Below are positions 1 through 9,324 of a stretch of DNA of 64,000 bases, piece after piece. The notes under the pieces are model-generated. The model was not told the origin of the DNA and made no database searches. It was given only the letters and a program-made list of their open reading frames with translations. The position numbers and the translations under genes are program-made. The DNA lies in NCBI GenBank assembly GCA_029449245.1, contig JANATF010000005.1, forward strand, positions 558,001 to 622,000, in the 5' to 3' direction. The DNA comes from Mortierella alpina. Lineage: Eukaryota; Mortierellomycota; Mortierellomycetes; Mortierellales; Mortierellaceae. Within the stretch, counting starts at the first letter, position 1, and the number at the start of each line of letters is the position of its first letter.

Positions 1-1599
1 TGACCAAGAGCACTGTTAGGGCCCAACAGGAAAAAAAAGTTTGGCGTCTCGGCCGAGGTCAGCCCATAGTACGTCTGTGGATCGATCCCCCACACTTTGG
101 AGACATCGCATCCGCCGCGGCCGATCAGGAACCCTTGGTCGAGCATATCCTGAACCTTGAAGCCTGTAGCGAGAACCAGGGCATCTACCTCCTGTACAGA
201 TCCGTCTATCAGCATGATGGAGTGTCCCTTGACGCCAGTGATCGTTTCGGTATGGACGTTCACGTTCTTTCGGGTCAGGGCTGGAAGGTAGTCTGAGGAG
301 ACGACGATGCGCCGACAACCGATAGGGTAGTTGGGGGTCAGCTTCTGACGCAGGGTCTTGTCGCGGACGTTCCAGTAGCGGACGAACCAGGCTCCCCACA
401 TGGCAAAGAATCGGGCGAGTGCATGGCGCCACTTGTAGCTGAAGACGTAGTACAGGAAGAACTCTGCGGTCCAGTACGCGAGTTTTTTGTTGATCCAGAA
501 TAGGAGCGGCACGTATCTGAACAAAAACTTGAGGAGTCCAGATTTGGAGTTGTTGTTGCGAGGGATCACGTAGGAGGGCGTGCGCTGGTAGTACTCAAGA
601 GTCTTGACCTTGCTCACGATCGAGGGAACGATCTGGATGGCACTGATAGTCCAGAGTCCCATGATAGCCAGGAGAATGGGATGGATAAATATTCACTCTA
701 CTATCTTCGCTGTTCAGCTTTCTTACTATACTTTTCTGGTAGGCTTACCTCGCTCCACTGCCTACGATGGCGACGCGCTTGTTGGTAAGATCATAGTCGT
801 GGTTCCACTGAGCAGTATGCCACTTTGGGCCCTCAAAGGCCTCAAACTGCTTGGGGATCGCAGGCACCCTGAGGGGTCCTGTACCGGAAAAGACAACATC
901 GGCCTTTGTCTGGCCTGTCTCTCCCGTGCCTGTGTCTGTCCAGTCCAGGACCCATTTCTGCAAGTCTTGGTGCCACTCGACGTGAGTAATCTTAGTCTGG
1001 AATTGTATTTTCTTGTGCAGGTCATGTTTTTGGGCGACTCGGCGCATGTATTCCAAGATCTCTTGGTGTCCTGCGTAACTTTTTTTTTGTAACACACACA
1101 AAAAAGCAATCGATCAGGAAAAACAAGAGTCGCACCCGAAGCGAACAGAGGAATAGATAAGTTGTGGCCGCTGAGCACAGCATGGCATGCGTTCGCTTAC
1201 GTTTTGCTCCAGTTGTAATTGGGCTCAAACGAGAACTCATAGTTGACGGACTTGACATCGCAGGCGCAACCAGGGTAGGTGTTTGCCCACCAGGTACCTC
1301 CCAGCTCGGGTTCGAGCTCGAAGACGGTATAGGTCTTGAGGTTCAGCTGGGTCTGGAGGCGAATGGCCGCACACAGCCCAGACATGCTATTATGAACGGG
1401 CCACAAGCGAGCATTGACAAGACAAGTAAGTGCACTGACCAGAGAGCGGGGGGGGGGGGGGTAATAATGACAGGCGGGGCTGAGGGAGAGAGAGAATATC
1501 AAAAACTAAATTCGTGTCGGAACGTTGTTTTCTTTACCCGGCACCGATGATGGCAATAGTGGGCGTGCTGCCATCCTTGTAGGTCTTGGTGAGTCCCAT
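1..1599 (-). CDS. Baeyer-Villiger-type flavin monooxygenase, 5' part
   Basis: FAD- and NADPH-dependent monooxygenase, likely oxidising a ketone or other lipophilic substrate; the substrate cannot be told. Four exons fit in phase: 1538-1599, 1201-1386, 749-1078 and 1-642, giving about 406 residues before the gene leaves the window, so the C-terminus is missing. The start MGLTKTYKDG precedes the FAD-binding Rossmann motif IAIIGAGMSGL, which is split by intron 1. GTWWANTYPGCACD follows. FEGPKWHTAQW matches the type I Baeyer-Villiger fingerprint FxGxxxHxxxW. A second, NADPH-binding Rossmann motif VAIVGSGASAIQ is split by intron 3. ATGF in LVLATGFKVQ is the usual late motif of flavin monooxygenases. 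Intron 1 carries a run of about 14 G at 1448-1461. Family call is firm from the motifs; the Baeyer-Villiger subfamily is likely rather than proven. Confidence 0.88.
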
Positions 1600-2133
1600 A
1601 AAGTGAGTCAGGAGAGTGCGTTGGAAGGGAATTCGGCTTTTTCTGTGTAGAATGGGTTGGATGAGGAACCGAGGAGTAAGGAATGAGGTGAAGCCGTGAG
1701 CCGGTGCGAGTGTGAGAAAAATAAAAATGCTCATGCCCCGATGCCTCTTTTAAATGTGTCGGCTGGGCGAGGGACGGTGGTCCCTGGCTGCATGTGTACT
1801 CGGCAAAAGAGCATATGTAAGCTGCAGACATCCTGGCAAAGCGCTGGTGCATGCCCGCCGCGGATAATGGTCCTGCCAACGCGTAGGGCCCAGGGATGGC
1901 TGGGCACTGTTCTCAGCCCGCGTTTCTTTTTGCTATTATATCGCGTCATGGACTCGTTGCGCCTGAGCCACCTGACATTTTCCTTCATTCGCGCGCTCAC
2001 TCTCTCTTTCTGCTCGCCTCTTGTCACTCTTGTTACTGCAACCCACACTCTCCACCACCACCACCACCACCACCACCAACACACATCCCCAGACACCACC
2101 ACAGCCCCGCTCAACAACACAGCTTGCACCGCC
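1600..2133. other. Divergent intergenic region
   Basis: Shared upstream region of the monooxygenase (-) and the EF-hand gene (+). It holds a (CAC)n microsatellite close to the EF-hand start. Apparent open frames here come from that repeat. No clear TATA box was recognised. Confidence 0.5.
2052..2078. repeat. (CAC)n microsatellite
   Basis: Nine uninterrupted CAC/ACC units, 55 bp upstream of the EF-hand start codon, probably in its 5' untranslated region. Confidence 0.9.
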
Positions 2134-2916
2134 ATGTCCGCAATGCGCCCCGAAGACATCAAAGAGGCCTTTGCTCTCTTCGACACCCAGAACACGGGCA
2201 GAATCGAGCCGTCTGCATTCCAGGACTTTGTTAATGCAAGTCCCTGGGCACTTTTTCTCACGGCGAGACGTGTTGTCGACGAATGCATGTTGCGGCTGTT
2301 GTAGCTATTGTAGCTAACCTCGTACTCTCTCGCATCGCCTTGCCACACTTGTCACCTATGCCATATTCTGTTATTGCCCCTGTCTGCCTACACCCCATGA
2401 CCATGCTTGCCAACGGACGCAACCACAGACCCTGGGAGACGAAGAGCTGAAGAGGTCGATCCGTATCCCTACCCATGCCATTGACCTGCGCGAGTTCACC
2501 GACTTGATGAACCGCTACAACAGTGACACGAGCAAGGACCCCGAGGAGCCCTACCGTCGTGCCTTTGCCTCCTTCAACAAGGACGGCTCTGGGCATGTCT
2601 CTGCGCAGGAGCTTCGAACCGCCGTGAAGAACTTTCTTGGACCCAATGCACTCTCTGAGGTAATCGTGTGTGCTTTGCCCAAGATAGCTCTTGATTTCCT
2701 TACTTTTGTTAGGCTTGCGCTAAAACCTCCCTATTTTCTTTGCGCTCCCAACTACTTTATGGCCCTTTTGCCAACTACTCCATCTGTCACTAGGCTGATA
2801 TCGATGAGATCATTACCGAAGGAGACGTCTCGGGCGATGGACGCATCACGCTGGAGGAGTTCCTCAAGATTATGCAAAAGAGCGAGAAGAAGCATCGCGG
2901 CGAACACGTTATTTAA
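2134..2916 (+). CDS. Calmodulin-like EF-hand protein
   Basis: Small calcium-binding protein of the calmodulin/centrin superfamily; 151 residues, the usual calmodulin length. Exons 2134-2235, 2429-2659 and 2794-2916. The start MSAMRPEDIKEAFALFD gives the typical entry helix. EF1 loop DTQNTGRIEPSA lacks the acidic residue at position 12, and EF2 (around IDLREFTDLM) has no canonical loop, so both are probably silent. EF3 loop NKDGSGHVSAQE and EF4 loop DVSGDGRITLEE keep the key oxygen ligands and the final Glu, so two calcium ions are expected in the C-lobe. Intron 1 appears to use a GC donor (GCAAGT at 2236). The gene is convergent with the next, stops 176 bp apart, and several AATAAA-like signals lie at 3024-3050. 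A myosin light chain or a Cdc31-like protein is possible; the target is unknown. Confidence 0.85.
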
Positions 2917-3092
2917 AGCAAGGATGTGCGGCTGGAGTTCGATGCGTCGTTGTTTAAATGTATTTATCCTATCCAACTTGGATCTCGCTTCCCCAACACG
3001 GCGCAAGCGATATACGAGTAAGAAGAAATAAAAACAGGAATAAAAATAAAAAAGAAGCACAAAAGTACTTTCCGCGTTGTTCACCTTGACCA

Positions 3093-5153
3093 TCAGCCGC
3101 GCAGCTGACTCAGCAGCATCCTTGCCTCAGTTTTGGGTTGGATTCTCTTGATATCGACCGCACAAAGGACTAGCGGTGGCGGGACAAGGGTTAAGATAGT
3201 GGTTTCTGGACCCAGTCGCACAAAAGATGTCTTCAGCTTGCCAGGGCGGTCTGCCGATGTACCTGGCGAGGCTGTTCCACAACTGCCTTGTTTCGCCACT
3301 GCGTCGAGTAACAATGTGCGTTCCACGGACGGGCACCTACTGCAAATGTCAAGCCAAAGTCTCTCTTCGAACTGGGCACGCTCCGAGCGGTCGTGATTGA
3401 TCGTTTCGACATGGCCTCCAGATGGTGCGAGCGAGGGGGACGAAAGCGCTGGGGAGTCTGGAGAATCGGTCCTGTAGGAGAGCTCCCCTCGCCGTGCAAC
3501 AATTGCTAGCACTGTGTTCCTGGCATTGGCATGAGCGTCGGTTGAGTTACAGCTGATACTGTCAGTCTTGATATTCAGGCCCAAGAGAGTCCACATAATG
3601 TCCTCCTGATCGTCAGTTACCATCACACAGGCTTGCCCCGTGCCATCTCTCACAATGCACTCCACCCGAATACCGAGTCTCCAAGTCCGTGAACGACAAC
3701 CAAAGACGCAGCTCAGGTTCCTGTAGCTGTTCCCACATTCGGCGCACACGGCCGTGAGTGTGGCGCAGCGTATGTCGCTGAGCCAGCAAATGTGCCGAGT
3801 GGTGGCGATCTGTTCAGTATTGTTGCTGCTGCTGCTGCTGCTGCTAGTCCTCCTCCTCCTGCCGTTGGGTGTCGTGTGTGACCTCCCAGAGTTGATTGGG
3901 CGGTACGACACGTTGGAGATGAGAGTCGAAAAATAGGTAATCGTTTCCTCTCCTTGGTTCGTGCTGCTGAATGTGTGCTCCTGAGCTCTCCGCATGAGAA
4001 GTTCCAGTGAGTTTAGCGCTGGTGTTAAGGCAGGTATTAGTGGCTCCCGAACTGAAAACCCCTTTTCGGACGACGTGGCAGCTTCCTGTTTTGTCGCGTT
4101 GCGATCTTCCACGAGACCTGTGGAGGCGATCACCTCGTCCTTGTCCTTGGTTCCAGTGCATGTGCGCATCCGCTTTGCGGATATTAATGACCCGCCATCT
4201 TCTTGTTGTTCTCTGCTAGAGCTGTCAACGGAAGGCTTTCGTTTTTTACTGCCAATCCGCGAGGTCTGTACCGCTTTTGAGGTCATTTGGCTATCGCCCT
4301 TTGACGTTCTTGACCTTTTGGACTTGCTTGAGTTGCGAGGCTGTGACGAGACCTTGAAAGTGGTTCTGTCTGGAATGCCTACACAGGAGACTACTTTCTT
4401 TCCATTGGTCTCGTCAAACAGCATGACAGCCTTGCGGACTGTTACAACGTTGCCTGACTTGAGCCTTTTCTGCAACGACCTCCAGTGGACATTGTTGTCC
4501 TTGTCTTTGTCCTTGTCCTGATCAAACGTTCGGCTAAGCAGAACGGCAACCATGGTGTCTGGAAAGGGTTGTTGCAGAAGCGCCTCATCATCGTCATCGC
4601 TGCTCGAGTCGGTTTGTGAGAACTGGGACCGGTCGGAATCCGACCACGACAGCGCGGTAGAGGCGTCGTCCTCCTTCTTAACCAGCGGATCCGTTGTATT
4701 TAAATCCCGGTTCTTTTGTTCCTCAGCTGTGCTGTTAGCTTCCCGGACTCTGCTGGATCTTGACGCCTTGAGTGTGGAGTGTGCCTGGTCACCAAGAGGA
4801 GCTAACCAAATAATGAGATCCAGTGGTAGGTCGGGGCATTTTTTCTGATAGAGTCGAAGAGCGTGTCGCTGGAGCGGGTATCGGAGAGGACCCTGGGGCA
4901 CGGCGATGGTTTTCTGATCGGAGCGGGTGTTGGTGAGGACATGGACGATCTGGCCCACGAAGGTCACGACGCGAGCCTGATTGTGGGCACGTCCGCGGGG
5001 CGGTGAGGACGACGACGATGCTGATGCGGACGAAGACACGGACGCGGATGCGGAGGGATGTCTGAGGTGCGGAGCAGGCTGGCGGGCTTGCGGGGGCCTT
5101 GCCTTGCAGAAGAGGGCGTTGACGGTCAGAAGCGGCTCCTGCGGAGGGTCCAT
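3093..5153 (-). CDS. OB-fold/zinc-ribbon protein, possibly CTC1-like
   Basis: Single-exon gene of 686 residues, read from the ATG at 5153 (MDPPQEPLLTVNALFC). Visible parts: a Ser-rich stretch near residues 35-50; a short folded N-terminal segment (VVTFVGQIVHVLTN then LRLYQKKCPDLPLDLIIWL); a long charged, disordered middle with several basic clusters (for example KSKRSRTSK) suggesting nuclear location; a poly-Ser run encoded by GCT repeats at about 3823-3845; and a C-terminal module. That module has CAECGNSYRNLSCVFGC (CxxC-x8-CxxxC, a zinc ribbon), then WRLGIRVECIVRDGTGQA and a LLGL segment. This strand-rich, DGTG-containing layout after a zinc ribbon resembles OB folds of RPA70 and of CTC1, the large subunit of the CST telomere and replication complex. 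The protein is shorter than animal CTC1. The OB/zinc-ribbon reading is reasonable; the CTC1 identity is a hypothesis. Confidence 0.45.
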   Translation of the reverse strand: MDPPQEPLLTVNALFCKARPPQARQPAPHLRHPSASASVSSSASASSSSSPPRGRAHNQARVVTFVGQIVHVLTNTRSDQKTIAVPQGPLRYPLQRHALRLYQKKCPDLPLDLIIWLAPLGDQAHSTLKASRSSRVREANSTAEEQKNRDLNTTDPLVKKEDDASTALSWSDSDRSQFSQTDSSSDDDDEALLQQPFPDTMVAVLLSRTFDQDKDKDKDNNVHWRSLQKRLKSGNVVTVRKAVMLFDETNGKKVVSCVGIPDRTTFKVSSQPRNSSKSKRSRTSKGDSQMTSKAVQTSRIGSKKRKPSVDSSSREQQEDGGSLISAKRMRTCTGTKDKDEVIASTGLVEDRNATKQEAATSSEKGFSVREPLIPALTPALNSLELLMRRAQEHTFSSTNQGEETITYFSTLISNVSYRPINSGRSHTTPNGRRRRTSSSSSSSNNTEQIATTRHICWLSDIRCATLTAVCAECGNSYRNLSCVFGCRSRTWRLGIRVECIVRDGTGQACVMVTDDQEDIMWTLLGLNIKTDSISCNSTDAHANARNTVLAIVARRGELSYRTDSPDSPALSSPSLAPSGGHVETINHDRSERAQFEERLWLDICSRCPSVERTLLLDAVAKQGSCGTASPGTSADRPGKLKTSFVRLGPETTILTLVPPPLVLCAVDIKRIQPKTEARMLLSQLRG

Positions 5154-5541
5154 GGGCACGATGCGGACGCCATGAAGTGAGCAGACAGACGCGTGTGCTG
5201 GTGCTGCGAGCGAGGTGTGCAGTTTTCATGCTGGGATTTTCAGAGTGGCGTGTGTTGTGTGTGCATTGTTTGTCTCTGTGTCACACTGCGACAAAGGCCT
5301 TGTCTTTTCTGTTTCCACTCGTTCCCTCTGCTCATTCTTGTATTCGCACCTGCCGTACATTCCATTCACATTCACATTCACATTCACACATTCACACAGA
5401 CACACACACAACACACAGACACATACAACACACACACACAACACATACACACGCATACACAAGCAACACCCTCCGCCGTGCTAGCAATCCACTGCTGTTG
5501 CCGCATTCCATCAGACCAAGAGCGCGCGAATCCACCTGATC
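5154..5541. other. Bidirectional promoter region with CA-rich repeat
   Basis: 388-bp gap between divergently transcribed genes. It contains an (ATTCAC)n and (CA)n-rich tract. No other gene or clear TATA box was seen. Confidence 0.5.
5364..5460. repeat. ATTCAC/CA-rich simple repeat
   Basis: Four tandem ATTCAC units followed by interrupted (CA)n, about 80-180 bp upstream of the start at 5542. It lies in the presumed promoter or 5' untranslated region. Confidence 0.85.
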
Positions 5542-8500
5542 ATGAGCTCGGGCGCTGGCTCTGCATCCGCGCCATCGTCGCTGGGTGGCACCCCTTCGAC
5601 CTCCTCCCTGGCCCCCATCAGCACCACCAATGCCTCCAGCTTCAACACTGTCAGCTATGCCACCAACGCCTCTGTCAGCGCGGTCGCCAGCCCCTACTCT
5701 GGCGCGTCCGCTTCAGCTGCTGTCCTCCAAGACACTAACGAGAATCACCACGAGACCGTCCTGCTTCAGAAGCTGCTTGACATCTCAAGGCACAGGCACC
5801 ATAGTCTGACATCCCAAATACTGGGCGATTTGAATGGTAAGTAAGGGCTCTCCTCAGACACGCTGACTACCTTGGTTGATGATTGCGTTTTCTGACCCAT
5901 ACTATCACTCTATTCGCTTCGAAACATAGCATACAACAGCAATATGGAGCAAGACTTGTCCTACATCATCAAGCAGTACATCAACACAAAGATGTCTCTC
6001 GAAAAGTCACAGGGCGAGGTCAAACGTCTAGAGAAAATCAATGCAGAACTCGTTTCATCCAAGAGAGTAGTGCCATCAGATACACAGGTGGGACTTGGTA
6101 TCATGTCGCACCAGCCATCCAACCTCATGCACAGCTCTGGAACCTTGCAGCAACAATTGCTCCACATGGGTCAGCTACACTTTCAGTCTATACAGGAGCA
6201 GCAATCCAAATTAGACATGGCTGCAAGCCAGCTTCAGGAGCAGCAGTCAAAGTTGGATGCAGCCGCTAGCCGAATCCAGGACCAGCAGACTAAGCTAAAC
6301 ACGGCCGGGTGCGAGCTCCAAATGACAACGCAGGAGCTAATACGGGCCTTAGAGGATGTTGAGCTGCTAAAGAAAAAGGTAGCGAGCCTTGAAGCCCAAC
6401 TGGAAACGCTGGACAACAGGCGGACTGAACTCGAGGCCACGAACCAGCACAAACTCGTTGTTAACCAGCAGTTGGCGGGTCTTTTGGAGGCGAAAATGAA
6501 GGATTTGGATATCGCCAGGACGGAAAGGGATAACGCCAGGCAGGCTATGGATGCAGCTGCGCATGAGGTTTCCGAGACCAGACAGAGGTTCCAGTACTAC
6601 CAAAGGATCCTTGCGCCTTATCTCATGGCTAACTTAGGACAGGGACAGAGGCTGGGACAGGGACAGAGTCAGGGACAGGCTCCGGCAGGCGCTTTAAATT
6701 CATTATTGCCGTCTGGAAGTCCGCCATCAGCAATACCCCAGCTAGGAGCCTTGCCAGCAAATGGACCATGGTCCAATGTGCCGCATATTTCAATTCCATC
6801 GACCTATGTGCCTAATGGACATGCTGCACCGGAAGGCTTGCTCCAGTACCAGGCTCAGAATCAGCTTGTACTGTCGTCGGGGATGTCGGATCAAACTTCC
6901 CCAATGATTCCAACAACATCGATGCATGGTTCGCCTTTCGTACTCACAGGCACACCAAGCATAGCCGGATCAGCGCCGCCAGCCTCGTTTCTGTACACGG
7001 CACCCTCCGCACCACCTTCGAATGTGCAGTTAAATACATCACTCACATTTTATGGACCGAAGAGGGCACCCAAGGCACCCAAGGCACTAAAAGCACCAAA
7101 GCCAAAGGGCACGGCGTCGAAAGGAACCAAGGCATCGCTCGTCATAAATCCACAGGAATCACCAGCAGGAAGCGTGACGAGAGTGTCGTTTAGTGATCAG
7201 GCATCGGCACCAATATCATCCTCTAAGGGACCCTCCACTTCAGCACATCGACAACCACTTGCCGTGATCGATTTGACAGCAAACAGCTCAGAGGCTGCCT
7301 CGCTAGCTCAAGCGGCTTTGGGTTCGCCATCGCCTCTCCCGTCTTCAAGTACAGCAATACCAATCACTCATCCGCAACTGCAACTGCAGGCGCCGACATA
7401 CCCGCAAATACCATCGCAAATTTCATCGCAAACCCCATCGCAAACACAACCGCAAACACAACCGCAAACACAACCACAACGGCCGCCACAGGCACAAGCA
7501 CAAGCGCAATCACTACTGCAAACGCAAACACAACCGGAGCCGCAACCCCAGCCGCAATTGCAGCCAGAAAAGGAGTCGAGGAGTTCAGCACACGTAAGCC
7601 ATCTGCTTCAGGAACAACAGCTAAAGCGACACTTGAAGCAGCAAGAAATCCAGCGCCTGCAAATCGCCATCAAGGAAATTGCGGAGCGTTCCAAGCTATC
7701 GCACCAAGCGCAGCAGCAGCAACTGAATGAGAAGGAGGAGCAGGAACACCTGAAGCAGATCCATGAGACACGGATAGCTGCACATTTCATGGCTAACAGC
7801 AGTACGACTACCCCGTTGCAGGTTGCGTCTGTTGAACCCAAGACGGCGCCTGGATCGAATGGTGCTTTTATTGTTCAGCCTAGGTCAGGATCCTCGGTGC
7901 CTCAGGGAGAGAAGCGACAACTGGAGGTGGATTCAGGAGATGAGTTTGAGAACCATAGGACACAGGGTGGCGATGATGTCACTTCCCCGAAGCGCGTTGC
8001 TGCCGTCCCTCTTCCTCAAGTTGCCATAGAAAAAGCCAGTACGGCATCACCAGTATCAGCAACATCGAGCCCAAGGTCGTCTTTAGCAGTACTACCGAGC
8101 AAGTCATCATCCAAGAAGCCATTGCCCAGCAAAGCGTCGTCCATTACGACTGCCAGCTTCCAACCCGTGACGGAGAGGATCAAAACCGCAAAGTTCCCGG
8201 CTTTTGAGGCAGCCCCATCACAAATACCACCACCACTACCAAAACGGCTTTTGGACTTTGGCTTGAAAAAGAAAAAGCAGCGGCGCAGTGTTATGGCGTG
8301 GATAGTGGATGAATCTGAAGATGATTCTGAAGGGGAAGAACGAGAAGAGGAGGATGAAGAGGAGGAGGAGGATGAAGAAGAAGATGAAGAGGGAGCAGAG
8401 GAGAGGCAAGAGCGGCGGGAAGAGTCATCGCTTCAGTTCAAGCGACCATCACACAAACGATTCAAGCCCAAACCGGGGCATTGGTATGCCACTGCTGTTG

Positions 8501-9192
8501 AGATTCCAGTGAGGCCCAGACACGTGGATTCCAACCTCAGATCCCCCATACCTAGTGGCAATGGAGCAGCTGAAGTTGGAAGGGGTAACGATGGAGTGAC
8601 TAGAGCTGTGGTTGCAGAAAAAGGAACAGGTGATCGGAGAGGGTCGACCACCTCAACTGCCAGCAGCATTGGTACAGAGGGCACACCGGTCCCAAGGCTG
8701 CGGTCGCTCACTGTGGAGTCGTCAAAGTCGACTGGAGCTGGGTTATCCCCATCCTTGGTGATGCAAACGGCGAACACAACCTTGACCTCGACCTCGACCG
8801 TCCATCGCACCCAGGCGTCGAAAGATGTTCGTGCTTGGGTTCACGCGCTGAGTGATGATGATGGCGGCGACACGACGGATCCCGAGGAAGAGGCTACAGA
8901 GGTAATCCTTGAACGGGGAGTTAGGAAGACGGGCTCGGTAGCAAGTCCTGAGCACATTGCACATTCATCCTCATCCTCATCTTTACCCTTGGACGGATTC
9001 TGTGCACAGGCAACCTCCCCGAAGGACACGACTGCGCCCAGAACGCAGTTCCTCACGCCGCGCACGTCTTCGTTTCTCATCAAGCTTTCCGAGGCAGCAG
9101 CTGCAAAAAGAAATGTCAAGGCAGGAAGCCTCGCGACCATGGATTTGGGTCTGGACGACGACGGCGAGGGCGCGATGGAAAGCGATCTTTAA
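5542..9192 (+). CDS. Large coiled-coil, Q/P-rich protein of unknown function
   Basis: Not recognised as a known family. Two exons, 5542-5836 and 5930-9192, joined in phase, give 1185 residues. The first 80 residues are Ser/Ala-rich and disordered. Around residues 80-250 a coiled coil starts (QKLLDISRHRHHSL, then MEQDLSYIIKQYINTK) and includes three consecutive 14-residue repeats of the form EQQSKLDxAASxxQ. The middle is low complexity: GQGQ repeats, a KAPKA lysine/proline stretch, and a long Q/P tract near residue 600. A second helical segment follows (LKQQEIQRLQIAIKEIAER). Further on come a basic cluster LKKKKQRRS, probably a nuclear localisation signal, and a strongly acidic block of about 40 Glu/Asp (DESEDDSEGEE onward). 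The C-terminal third is disordered. Basic and acidic blocks suggest a nuclear or chromatin-linked scaffold; this is inference only. Its stop is 132 bp from the convergent Sla2 stop. Confidence 0.75.
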
Positions 9193-9324
9193 TGTACAAT
9201 ACATCTCAAATGAAGCAAGCAAACCTGTAGTATTTTTTTTTGTATTTTTTTATTTCGATTCGTGCGAATGAAGGTCTGTCCAACACTCGTGTGTGCAGTG
9301 GTCGTTGCTTTTTTCTCGTCTTGT

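Noticed and set aside
1448-1461. G run as a possible quadruplex
   Set aside because: A single uninterrupted G run inside an intron, without the repeated G-tract pattern of a regulatory quadruplex.
1731-2348. 205-codon minus-strand frame upstream of the EF-hand gene
   Set aside because: Its length comes from the (CAC)n repeat and from sequence opposite the real EF-hand exon.
7364-7591. Hydrophobic minus-strand frame
   Set aside because: Antisense of the CAA/CAG-rich Q tract of the coiled-coil protein.
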